A stretch of 64,000 bases of DNA, taken from contig CAWIWV010000001.1 in the NCBI GenBank assembly GCA_963839925.1, forward strand, positions 1,674,001 to 1,738,000. Direction: 5' to 3'. The translations under genes and the position numbers were made by a program. The notes below the pieces were generated by a model. That model saw nothing but the letters and a program-made list of their open reading frames with translations. It searched no databases and was not told the DNA's origin. Position 1 is the first letter of the stretch, and each line of letters starts with the position of its first letter. This DNA is from Bog-756 sp963839925 (GTDB lineage Bacteria; Actinomycetota; Acidimicrobiia; Acidimicrobiales; RAAP-2). Of the stretch, positions 45,654 to 53,493 are shown piece after piece.

Positions 45654-46652
45654 TCACGCCCCGGTTGGTTCGATCTCGTAGAACTGCCGGGCCCACCGCC
45701 GGAGCGCTGCATAGGGGCGGGCGTCCTGTTTGGCCAGAGCCGGGTGCTCGACATACTCCTGGTACCGCCAGATCTCGAGGTCGTCCCAGAGGGTGACCAG
45801 AAACTCCTTTTCGACGTGCTCCCTGACCTCTGCCGGTGGCACGTCCGAGTCGTCGCCGGGCCGCCGCGGCCACCAGATCGAATAGAACATGTCCGAACAT
45901 CCGTCCTCCACCGGGGTGGTGGCAAAGATCAACCGGTAGTTGGACGAGCCTTCGAAGGCACTCATCGCCCCGCCCAGGCCGAACAGGATGCTGTGGATTC
46001 GGAGGGACATCGCATCGGGGTCGTCGGAGGCTCGGTCGGGCCATCCGGTCAGGAACCGCCACTCCTGATCCACGATCTCCCAGTGCAACAGCCTCGGGGT
46101 GACGGTTGCCCGATGGACGTACTGGAAGTGAACGCTGTCAGGAGCGTTCTCAGCGGGAATCTGGGGGTGGACCGGCTCGCGTTCGTACCGGGTCGACAGT
46201 TCGGGATAGGGGCGGTAATACGCGTCGGGGTCCTGGGGAAGCTCGGGAAAGGACCCGAAGATGTCCGGGAGAGCCCAACGGGGACCGTCGCCGTCGGGCT
46301 GATGCCACATGAAGACACAGCCGTGCTGCTCCTGCACCTTCCAGACCCGCAACGACGTGGAGCGGTTGGGGCGCTCCTCGTAGGGAATGGACCGATTTCC
46401 ACCGTCGGGGCCCCAGACCCATCCGTGGAACGGGCACTCTACGCAGTCGCCGCGCACCTTCCCCCCGTGGCCGATGTGGGCGCCGAGATGAGGACAGTGC
46501 CCGTCGAGCACGTGGAGTTCGCCATCACTGTCGCGGTAGGCGACGAGGTCCTCACCGAAGTACCGGAGTGGCCGCACCTTCTCGAGTTCGAACTCGACCG
46601 ACCATCCGATCATGAACCAACCGGTCGGCTTCCAGGTGAACGGGATCCTCAC
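45654..46652 (-). CDS. Rieske non-heme iron oxygenase (KshA-like)
   Basis: A 332-residue ring-hydroxylating oxygenase terminal component. The Rieske cluster site is CPHLGAH (CxH) and CPFHGW (CxxH); the mononuclear iron site appears as NAPDSVHFQYVH. These resemble 3-ketosteroid 9-alpha-hydroxylase KshA, although the protein is shorter at the N-terminus. It would need a ferredoxin reductase encoded elsewhere. GTG 46652 overlaps the amidohydrolase stop as GTGA. Steroid-like substrates are an inference. Confidence 0.85.
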   Translation of the reverse strand: MRIPFTWKPTGWFMIGWSVEFELEKVRPLRYFGEDLVAYRDSDGELHVLDGHCPHLGAHIGHGGKVRGDCVECPFHGWVWGPDGGNRSIPYEERPNRSTSLRVWKVQEQHGCVFMWHQPDGDGPRWALPDIFGSFPELPQDPDAYYRPYPELSTRYEREPVHPQIPAENAPDSVHFQYVHRATVTPRLLHWEIVDQEWRFLTGWPDRASDDPDAMSLRIHSILFGLGGAMSAFEGSSNYRLIFATTPVEDGCSDMFYSIWWPRRPGDDSDVPPAEVREHVEKEFLVTLWDDLEIWRYQEYVEHPALAKQDARPYAALRRWARQFYEIEPTGA

Positions 46653-47485
46653 GTCGCTCCCGGGCGGGAGAAGAAGAAGCTCTCCGCGTTTCCGTACAGG
46701 TAGTTGTCGAGCACCTCGGGTGGAAGATCGAGTGCGGCTGCCTCGGTGACCGTGCGGGTGATCGACAGGACGGGCGAGTCCGACGCGAAGATGACCCGAT
46801 CCGAACCCCTGGTCCGCATGAAATGGAGCAGTGACTCGGGAAGCCGCTTCGGGGACCAAGCAGAGGTCATCAAGCGGAGGTTGGTGTACTTGATCATCAG
46901 CCGGATGGCGACGTCCCACCACGGATCCGCCCCGTGGATCATCGAGAGCTTGAGCTCGGGGAAGTAGTAGCAGACCCGGTCGAGGTGGATCGGGTTCTGC
47001 ACCTCGCCGGGGATGGGCGGCCCGGGCAGCCCGGTGTTGATGCAGAGCGGCAGGTCGAGCTCGCAACACTTGGCGTACAGCGGGAAGTAGACGGGATCGG
47101 TCGGGGGGTAGCGGCCGTCCCCCCAGAAGCTCGGACCCACCGAGACGTACGCCACCGGGTTGCTGGCGACAAAGGACTCGAGCGCACGCAACGTTCGCAT
47201 CGGCCGGAGCAGATTGTGACCGCCGAGCCCGAGGCTGAACCGTGAGGGATGAGCTTCCACGAACGATGCTGCCCGCTCGGATGGCTTGGCCACGCTGGTG
47301 AGCAGGACCGCGCGTCGCACACCGTGCGCGTCCATCTCCTCGAGCATCTCCGGAAGCTCCCTGCTCCGCATGTCGAAGTTGGCCTTGAACGTGTCCTGCT
47401 TGACCTTCATCATCCACTCCGCCTGTTTTCCTTCACCCATGTCCACGTTGCAGAGACAGTCGTGTACTCGCTCGGCAGTGGTCAT
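46649..47485 (-). CDS. Amidohydrolase-family protein with degenerate first metal motif
   Basis: A 278-residue TIM-barrel protein of the amidohydrolase-2 family. Mid-barrel MIHGADPWWDVAIRL and the C-terminal GSDRVIFASDSP are typical, but the expected N-terminal HxH or DxH element is replaced by CLCNVDMGEG, so metal binding may differ. ATG 47485 follows AAGGAG at 6 nt spacing, better than ATG 47503. It leads the operon with the Rieske oxygenase and the paired dehydrogenases. Confidence 0.8.
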   Translation of the reverse strand: MTTAERVHDCLCNVDMGEGKQAEWMMKVKQDTFKANFDMRSRELPEMLEEMDAHGVRRAVLLTSVAKPSERAASFVEAHPSRFSLGLGGHNLLRPMRTLRALESFVASNPVAYVSVGPSFWGDGRYPPTDPVYFPLYAKCCELDLPLCINTGLPGPPIPGEVQNPIHLDRVCYYFPELKLSMIHGADPWWDVAIRLMIKYTNLRLMTSAWSPKRLPESLLHFMRTRGSDRVIFASDSPVLSITRTVTEAAALDLPPEVLDNYLYGNAESFFFSRPGAT

Positions 47486-47586
47486 CGGTTGCTCCTTCTC
47501 CATGCTCCGGTTCGCGCCATGCTCGATCCGGAAGTTTCCACGGCCGAGACACCCTCGCCGCGTTTGACGCTGATCTCGTGAACCTG

Positions 47587-47592
47587 TAGATG
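47587..47592 (+). promoter_or_regulatory. TAGATG element upstream of the crotonase-carboxyltransferase operon
   Basis: TAGATG in context ACCTGTAGATGTTTATAG ends 8 nt before the GTG at 47601 and lies between divergent operons. One of six related sites in the catabolic island. Confidence 0.35.
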
Positions 47593-47600
47593 TTTATAGC

Positions 47601-48407
47601 GTGTCGAGTGACTCTCCGTCATACCATCCGCGTATCCGGGTACTGACGGAAGGGCAGGTCACCACCGTGACAATCGACAATCCCGCAGCCAAGAACGCGT
47701 GCTCCGGCGACATGTGGGTCGCGCTCGGTGCGACCTTCCGGGACCTCGCCTACTCCGGCACCCGGGCCATCGTTCTGACCGGCGCGGGAGGCGAGTTCTG
47801 TGCCGGCGCCGATCTCACCGGAGGTGACGATTCCGGCTCCGGAAGACCGCCGAGCCACATCGTGCAGGGGATGCGGGTGCTCGCCGACGTGGTGCTCGCC
47901 GTCCACGACTGCCCGGTGCCGATCGTCGCCAAGGTCGACGGCGTGTGCGTGGGGGCCGGGCTCGGTCTGGCCCTCGCCGCCGACATGATCTGGTGCTCCG
48001 ACCGTGCCCGCTTCTCGGCGATCTTCACCAAGCGGGGCCTCAGCCTCGACTTCGGCACCTCCTGGCTCCTTCGGCAACGAGTCGGCATACACAAGGCGAA
48101 GGAGATCACCTTCACCGGAAGAATGCTCAGCGCTCCGGATGCGCTCGCAATCGGTCTGGTCAATGCGGTCGTCCCGGTCGCCGAGTTGGATGCAGCGACA
48201 GAAGAGATCGTCCAGGCGATCGCCGCCGGCCCGCCGGTGGCTCTCTCGATGACCAAGCGGGAGTTGGACAACGCAGGTCAGACCTCCCTGGCCCAGGCAC
48301 TGGAGACCGAGGCGATCGCCCAGAGCGTGAACGTGCAGACTGAAGACCTGCGAGAAGCGCTCACCGCCTACGTCGAGCGCCGACCACCCAACTTCTCCGG
48401 TCGATAG
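47601..48407 (+). CDS. Enoyl-CoA hydratase/isomerase (crotonase) family
   Basis: A 268-residue crotonase with VTIDNPAAKNACSGDMW, EFCAGADLTG and DGVCVGAGLGLALAAD as oxyanion-hole elements. The active-site loop reads TKRGLSLDFGTSWLL, lacking the canonical catalytic Glu pair, so isomerase, hydrolase or C-C lyase activity is as likely as hydration. GTG 47601 has only ~8 nt after the AT-rich element, so the mRNA may be leaderless. The carboxyltransferase gene follows after 9 nt. Confidence 0.88.
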   Translation: MSSDSPSYHPRIRVLTEGQVTTVTIDNPAAKNACSGDMWVALGATFRDLAYSGTRAIVLTGAGGEFCAGADLTGGDDSGSGRPPSHIVQGMRVLADVVLAVHDCPVPIVAKVDGVCVGAGLGLALAADMIWCSDRARFSAIFTKRGLSLDFGTSWLLRQRVGIHKAKEITFTGRMLSAPDALAIGLVNAVVPVAELDAATEEIVQAIAAGPPVALSMTKRELDNAGQTSLAQALETEAIAQSVNVQTEDLREALTAYVERRPPNFSGR

Positions 48408-48416
48408 GAGCAGGCG

Positions 48417-49922
48417 ATGAGCGAGAGCGAAGGCTCGGCTGCTTGGAAGAACGCCCTCGACGAGCTCGACGCGTGGCGCGTCGCGTCCACGTCGATGGGT
48501 GGAGAGGAGCGGCTCCGCAAGCACCACGACGCAGGAAAGCTCGACGCCCGGGCTCGGATCGCTCATCTGCTCGACCCAGGGTCGTTCGTCGAGATCGGCA
48601 CCCTGGTGGGCGGTACCGATGCTCCAGCGGACGCGGTCGTGATCGGATCGGGTTCGATCGACGGGCGTCCGGTGATGGTCGCGGCCGAAGACTTCACCGT
48701 GCTGGCGGGCACGATCAGCTCGGCAGCCAATGCCAAACGGTACCGGGTCGCGGAACTCGCGCTCACCGACCGGGTTCCGTTGGTCATGATGCTCGAGGGT
48801 GCCGGCTTTCGGGCCGACGGCAAGGCTCATCCGCGCACGCCGACTGATCTCCTCGCCCAGGCATCCTGCTCCGGCAAGGTCCCGGTCGTCACTGCCATTC
48901 TCGGTCCTTCGGCCGGCCACGGCGCGTTGGTGGCTCCGATGTCCGACTTCACCGTCATGAGCTCCCAGGCCTCGGTCTTCACCGCCGGTCCCCCGGTGGT
49001 GCTCGAATCCCTCGGCGAAGAGATCAGCAAAGAGGATCTCGGAGGCCCGCGGATCGCCGTGGCGAGCGGGCTGATCCACAACGTCGCACCGGACGACGCG
49101 GCGGCGCTCGACCTGGTGCGCGAGTACCTGCGGTACTTCCCGACGTCGGCCTGGTCGTACCCGCCGGACGTCGAGGGCGGCGACTGTGGCTACCGCAGCG
49201 TGCCGGAGCTGCTCGACATCATCCCTGCCAACGGGCGTCGGGCCTACGACATGCACGACGTACTCGATGTCGTGTTCGACGAGGGGTCTGACTTCGAAGT
49301 ACAACCAGGCTTCGGCCAGTCGGTGATCTGCAGCCTTGCTCGACTCGGTGGTCACCCGGTTGCGGTCGTCGCCAACCAGCCGCAGGTCCTTGCGGGATCG
49401 CTGGATGCCGACGGAGCGGACAAGGCCGCCCACTTCATCACGGTCGCCGACTCCTATCACCTTCCGATCGTCTTCCTCGCCGACAACCCGGGCGTGATGC
49501 CGGGGAGCCAGTCCGAGAAGCAAGGGATCCTCCGCAGCGGGGCCCGGATGTACGCCGCACAAACACAGGCCAGGGTTCCGAAACTCGCGGTCACCCTGCG
49601 TAAGGCGTACGGCTTCGGTTCGATGGTGATGGGGATCATCCCCTTCGACGGCCAGTCGGCCACCTTCGCCTTGCCCGGCGCCACGATGGGGGCCATGGGG
49701 GCGGCGGCGATGAGCAGAGCACGCGGCTCCGACATGGACGAAGCGGCCCAGCTGCGCCAGCTCGAGGTCGAGGCGTCCTACCGGTCAGCTCGCAGCTTCG
49801 GCCAGGACGAGCTGATCAGCCCGGTCGAAACCCGCGACCGGCTCCTCGGCGCTCTCGAACGTGCGCTCTTCCGGCGCCAGCAGGCTCCCGAGCCGGCGGC
49901 CCGGACCGCCATCATGCCCTGA
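48417..49922 (+). CDS. Acyl-CoA carboxylase beta subunit (carboxyltransferase)
   Basis: A 501-residue carboxyltransferase that moves CO2 from biotin to an acyl-CoA. RLRKHHDAGKLDARARIAHLLD is the typical start; the N domain has LEGAGFRADG and SAGHGALVAPMSDF, the C domain ANQPQVLAGSLDADGADKAAHF and FLADNPGVMPG with the oxyanion-forming Gly. No biotin carboxylase or BCCP gene is adjacent, so the alpha subunit must come from elsewhere. Together with the crotonase it may act on a branched or unsaturated acyl-CoA (methylcrotonyl- or geranyl-CoA-like chemistry is possible). Confidence 0.9.
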   Translation: MSESEGSAAWKNALDELDAWRVASTSMGGEERLRKHHDAGKLDARARIAHLLDPGSFVEIGTLVGGTDAPADAVVIGSGSIDGRPVMVAAEDFTVLAGTISSAANAKRYRVAELALTDRVPLVMMLEGAGFRADGKAHPRTPTDLLAQASCSGKVPVVTAILGPSAGHGALVAPMSDFTVMSSQASVFTAGPPVVLESLGEEISKEDLGGPRIAVASGLIHNVAPDDAAALDLVREYLRYFPTSAWSYPPDVEGGDCGYRSVPELLDIIPANGRRAYDMHDVLDVVFDEGSDFEVQPGFGQSVICSLARLGGHPVAVVANQPQVLAGSLDADGADKAAHFITVADSYHLPIVFLADNPGVMPGSQSEKQGILRSGARMYAAQTQARVPKLAVTLRKAYGFGSMVMGIIPFDGQSATFALPGATMGAMGAAAMSRARGSDMDEAAQLRQLEVEASYRSARSFGQDELISPVETRDRLLGALERALFRRQQAPEPAARTAIMP

Positions 49923-49923
49923 A

Positions 49924-49945
49924 CGCCACTCCTTCGGGAGTGGCG
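49924..49945. terminator. Perfect 9-bp hairpin with TTCG loop between convergent genes
   Basis: CGCCACTCC and GGAGTGGCG pair without mismatch around TTCG, in the 30-bp gap between the carboxyltransferase stop (49922) and the convergent binding-protein stop (49953). It is well placed as a bidirectional terminator; no U-tract is present. Confidence 0.75.
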
Positions 49946-49952
49946 CTCCACT

Positions 49953-51242
49953 TCACTGCGGTGGAATGAGGTACGCGTAGTCGCACCGGTAGCCATGCGT
50001 GGCGCTGTTGACCGGTGGATCGTCGACCCGCTGGTACTGACCGTTGACGATCTCTGCCAGCAGATAGCAGTTGCTGACCGTCTTGGCGGCTGGGTTCACC
50101 GGTGTCTCCAGATAGTCACCGCTGAAGTCGGTGATCTTCGACAGTGCCTGCAGCAATGAGCCACGGCTCGGATCGGTGCCCGCCTTGGCCAGTGCCTCGG
50201 TGAACAGCTCGGCCGACAGCCATCCGTAGAAGGAGAAGATGTCCGCGCTGAATCCGGGGGACGCGACCTTGACCCACTTGTTGAACGTCGCAACCGACGG
50301 AAGGACCCCGCTGTCTTGTCCGAGGTAGAGGGATGCTTCTTGGTTGACCGCAGCACCGTCCACGTTGGCCGCACCTCCGGCGTCGGTGACCAGCGCGTTG
50401 CTGTAGCTGCCGGCACCGAGGATGACTTGCGGATGGTACGACTGCTCGGCCAGGTCTTTCAGGATCGACCCGGTGTAGATCTCCGGCAGCTGATCCAAAA
50501 AGAGCAGCTTCACGCCCGCATCCTTCATCGCGATGACATTGGCGGTGAAGTCCGTCTGGCTTTCGGGGGTCGCATGCACGTAGAGGACCTTGTACCCCAC
50601 CTTCTTCAGCGCATACTCCTCGCCGGCCCACTGGGAAAGCCCGGCGGGCTGGTCCGAGATGATCGTGCCGACTGCGTCGATGTCCTTCGGAAACTTCTTC
50701 TTGTAGTACTGCAGAGGGCCTTCTTCCCAACCACCGGGTAGTGGGACGGGGGTGTAGATGTTCCGAATCTTGCTCGTGGCCGGATTCACGATCACTGCCA
50801 CGTCAGGCATCCCCGGATTCGCTTCCAGCAGCGTCCCCCCGAAACTGTCCTGAGCGGAGAATCCGCCGACGAGGGCAAAGTCGTTGTTGATGGCGTTCTG
50901 GACGCCTGCCTTGTTGCCCGCTCCGGTGAACCCGTCATCCGCAGACGCGACGGTGATCTTCCGGCCGTTCACCCCTCCGGCTGCGTTCACCATGTCGAAG
51001 TAGGCCTCGGTGCCGACCAGCGCGCCTTTGAAGAGGCCGCCAAGTGACAGTGTCGAGACGTTGGCGACGGTGATCGAGTGGGCGCTCACACCGGTGTGGT
51101 CGTGAAAGGCGCTCGCGGGAATGTTGGACGAAGCACCGGCAGTCGGGGTCGAGTTCGTCGAACTGCAGCCGACCGCAGCCACACCGACGATCGCCAGTGC
51201 CATGAACACCGCCAAGCGCTTCACTTTCGTCACTGGCGCCAC
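49953..51242 (-). CDS. ABC-type branched-chain-amino-acid-like substrate-binding lipoprotein
   Basis: A 429-residue periplasmic-binding-protein type I (LivJ-like). The N-terminus KVKRLAVFMALAIVGVAAVGC is a lipoprotein signal with the modified Cys in VGCSS; a Ser/Thr linker follows and the body begins TVANVSTLSLGGLFKG and VNAAGGVNGRKI. GTG 51242 lies beside AGGGGGAG; other in-frame GTGs follow at 51233 and 51224. No transporter subunits are adjacent, so it may capture the pathway's hydrophobic acid or act as a sensor for a permease encoded elsewhere. Confidence 0.85.
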   Translation of the reverse strand: MAPVTKVKRLAVFMALAIVGVAAVGCSSTNSTPTAGASSNIPASAFHDHTGVSAHSITVANVSTLSLGGLFKGALVGTEAYFDMVNAAGGVNGRKITVASADDGFTGAGNKAGVQNAINNDFALVGGFSAQDSFGGTLLEANPGMPDVAVIVNPATSKIRNIYTPVPLPGGWEEGPLQYYKKKFPKDIDAVGTIISDQPAGLSQWAGEEYALKKVGYKVLYVHATPESQTDFTANVIAMKDAGVKLLFLDQLPEIYTGSILKDLAEQSYHPQVILGAGSYSNALVTDAGGAANVDGAAVNQEASLYLGQDSGVLPSVATFNKWVKVASPGFSADIFSFYGWLSAELFTEALAKAGTDPSRGSLLQALSKITDFSGDYLETPVNPAAKTVSNCYLLAEIVNGQYQRVDDPPVNSATHGYRCDYAYLIPPQ

Positions 51243-51319
51243 TGCTCCCCCTTGCAACATCGACCGACCCGATCGGCCCGCAGATTTTGTCTTGCCATCG
51301 TCTGCAGACTTCGTCTCAC

Positions 51320-51325
51320 CATCTA
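51320..51325 (-). promoter_or_regulatory. TAGATG element upstream of the substrate-binding protein
   Basis: Minus-strand context ATTAATACCTTTAGATGGTGAG, 78 bp before GTG 51242. The CCTTTAGATG core is shared with the site at 35059. Confidence 0.35.
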
Positions 51326-51389
51326 AAGGTATTAATGTATCGAGAGACCCTTGACGATGCAATCAACGGGGCGGCCAGGGGCAGTGTCT

Positions 51390-51395
51390 TAGTCT
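51390..51395 (+). promoter_or_regulatory. -10 element (TAGTCT), leaderless type
   Basis: TAGTCT followed by exactly 6 nt and ATG 51402; a GTG at 51399 lies 3 nt after the box, too close to be the transcription start. Confidence 0.45.
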
Positions 51396-51401
51396 TCGGT
51401 G

Positions 51402-51815
51402 ATGGATCTGACCGAGCGCGAGAAGCGAGTCCGCACCTTTGTCGAGGAGGTCTGGAACAGGCGGAACTACGAGGCCGCCGGTGACCTCTACGCAGACACC
51501 TACGCCAACGGATTCGGGACCGGCCCGGCCGCCAGAGTCGAGCCGATCCGGCGTTACCACGAGTCGTTCCCTGATCTCCGCCTCAACATCGAGGAGCTCG
51601 TGAGCACCGATGACAGCGTCGTCCTCAGAGCCACCTTCAGAGGCACAGACACGGGCGGCTATGCGGGACGACCTCCCACCGGGCGTGCAGTGGACGAATG
51701 GGTGGTGAGCATCATGCACTTCGACGTCGAGAAGGTCGTCAAGGAATGGATAGGAGCTGACAAGCTCGGACTGTTCATCCAACTCGGAGTCCTCGACGAT
51801 CCGTGGCCGAAGTAG
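51402..51815 (+). CDS. SnoaL-like/ester cyclase domain protein
   Basis: A 137-residue NTF2-fold protein of the SnoaL-like polyketide-cyclase family: VRTFVEEVWNRRNYEAAGDLYADTYANG, then YHESFPDLRLNIEELVSTDDSVVLRATFRGTDTG. Such proteins catalyse aldol-type cyclisations, isomerisation or hydrolysis of small molecules; the reaction here is unknown. It is probably leaderless. It converges with the mycothiol-enzyme gene, 2 nt away. Confidence 0.82.
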   Translation: MDLTEREKRVRTFVEEVWNRRNYEAAGDLYADTYANGFGTGPAARVEPIRRYHESFPDLRLNIEELVSTDDSVVLRATFRGTDTGGYAGRPPTGRAVDEWVVSIMHFDVEKVVKEWIGADKLGLFIQLGVLDDPWPK

Positions 51816-51817
51816 GT

Positions 51818-52678
51818 TCAACCCGAAACGTCGAACACCTGGTGGAGACCATCCACCAGCCAGCGATGGTCGATGGGGACTCGAGGGTGCGGACCGCGGC
51901 AGCTGAAACCTTCGAGTAGGTCCACGGCTTCACCTTTGACCAAGGCGGTGGCATCGGGTTGGGCGCCAAGGCGCACGTTCACCTGTTCACCCACATCCAC
52001 CGTGAAGGCGAGGGCCGGGTGCTGGGTTTCGACCGCGAGCGATCCCGAACGAGTCGCTCCGCTGATCAGGTAGAAGGCGACGCCAAGAGCAGCTGCGTAA
52101 CCGAGCGCGACCTCGACCTCGTCGGTCTCGATCTGCTGGTTGAGCCCAAGCGGCAACAACACGTCGCGCTCATGAATCCAGGCGTCCCAAAGGGCGTGGG
52201 CACAGACTGCCCTCACCGCGATGTGGCCAGGCGGCGCCTCGGCCGGCTTGGCCCAATCGTCTTCTGGTACCGAGCTCAAGAGCGCAGCCAACTCGCCATT
52301 GCTCTCGATCAGCCTCTCCAAGGTGGCAGCGGGCGCCGCGCCTCTGGCTCTCTCCACCATCGCGGCAGGCACCTTCACCGGGTCGAAGGAGGCGAGCAGC
52401 TGCGACGGCTCGTCACGAAGCCCCGAGCCGATGGACAGCAGAAAGAACTGGTTGACGCCGGCGAGATGCTCGGCGACATCTTGTACCGACCAACCCTCAC
52501 ACCGGCTGGGCGACGCCCACTCTTCGGATGAAAGCAGAGACATGACCTCCGCCAGCCGCTTCCGTTGGCGGATGAAGGGCTCAGAGGGATCCGCGACGAG
52601 GTCACCGACCTCGATGATCGCCGGACCTTCATAGCGGGGGTTCAGTGACGGTTCGGCTCCTCTGCTATTCGTCGGCAT
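51818..52678 (-). CDS. Maleylpyruvate isomerase/DinB-like mycothiol-dependent enzyme
   Basis: A 286-residue protein with the mycothiol maleylpyruvate isomerase N-terminal four-helix domain: WASPSRCEGWSVQDVAEHLAGVNQFF, with the metal His in EHLAG and further His in CAHALWDAWIHERD. A C-terminal SCP2-like domain follows (ATALVKGEAVDLL). These enzymes isomerise or transfer groups using mycothiol, consistent with an actinobacterial host. No obvious ribosome-binding site precedes ATG 52678. Confidence 0.85.
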   Translation of the reverse strand: MPTNSRGAEPSLNPRYEGPAIIEVGDLVADPSEPFIRQRKRLAEVMSLLSSEEWASPSRCEGWSVQDVAEHLAGVNQFFLLSIGSGLRDEPSQLLASFDPVKVPAAMVERARGAAPAATLERLIESNGELAALLSSVPEDDWAKPAEAPPGHIAVRAVCAHALWDAWIHERDVLLPLGLNQQIETDEVEVALGYAAALGVAFYLISGATRSGSLAVETQHPALAFTVDVGEQVNVRLGAQPDATALVKGEAVDLLEGFSCRGPHPRVPIDHRWLVDGLHQVFDVSG

Positions 52679-52811
52679 CCAGATACTGTCCCATCGATTT
52701 GGGGATCAGGGATACCCGCTCTGGCCCATGGAGGCCGATCTCTGCGGTTGTCGGTTCCGGAGCCAGCCAATGGAGACCACGGGTTGTTCTCAGTGGCTGT
52801 GGAGACATCCC

Positions 52812-52817
52812 TACACT
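52812..52817 (+). promoter_or_regulatory. -10 element (TACACT), near-leaderless
   Basis: TACACT lies 7 nt before ATG 52825 of the thioesterase gene, close to the 6-nt pattern seen at four other genes. Confidence 0.35.
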
Positions 52818-52824
52818 TCCCAGG

Positions 52825-53442
52825 ATGGGGAACGAAGAGTCGAGAGAAGCAGCCGCTGCAAGTTTGCGAACTCTCAACCACACATTTGCTGCTCACGAGC
52901 TTTCGGAGCACGAGCTTGCCTCGATCGCTGCTGCCGCAAATGACATGATAAGCACGGCCGGCAAAACGCCGCGGCGGGATCGTCTCGCACTCATGCGAAG
53001 GCGTTCCGATGGATCCGTGCTGGGCGGGGAGGGGTTCGAGGATCGAGCTGTGGGCGGTTCGTCGAACCCGACGAGCGTCGATCTCAAGGTGCGGTTTGAG
53101 AACGTCGACGTGGTCGCCGACGTCGTGTTACGACGTGCATTCGAGGGTGCCCCCGGACGTGCACACGGTGGCATCGTCGCAGCGGCGTTCGACGATGTGA
53201 CCGGCTTTGTGATCGGCAAGCTCCAGGAACCCGCCTTCACCGGCGAGCTGACGATTCGGTATCTCGCGGCCGTTCCGGTCGACGAAGCGTTGGAGATCCG
53301 TGCGCGACTCGACGGGCGCGAGCGCCGCAAGCTCTTCATCAGTGCTGAGATGCGCGCGAGTGAGACGGTGGTTGCCACGTGCCGTGCGATCTACGTAACC
53401 GTCGATCCATCCCGCTTTGCGGGAGCCCCCGACCCTCGCTGA
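52825..53442 (+). CDS. Hotdog-fold thioesterase (PaaI-like)
   Basis: A 205-residue protein with an N-terminal helical stretch and a hotdog domain: GAPGRAHGGIVAAAFDDVTGFV with HGG and the following Asp, then GELTIRYLAAVPVDE. It likely releases CoA from stalled intermediates. A longer in-frame reading upstream to 52645 crosses the divergent promoter region and lacks homology, so ATG 52825 is used. Confidence 0.8.
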   Translation: MGNEESREAAAASLRTLNHTFAAHELSEHELASIAAAANDMISTAGKTPRRDRLALMRRRSDGSVLGGEGFEDRAVGGSSNPTSVDLKVRFENVDVVADVVLRRAFEGAPGRAHGGIVAAAFDDVTGFVIGKLQEPAFTGELTIRYLAAVPVDEALEIRARLDGRERRKLFISAEMRASETVVATCRAIYVTVDPSRFAGAPDPR

Positions 53443-53493
53443 TTGCCCTCGGACTGGCGTTGGGGACGCTGGCTCGTCCTCCTGAGAGCCGCG

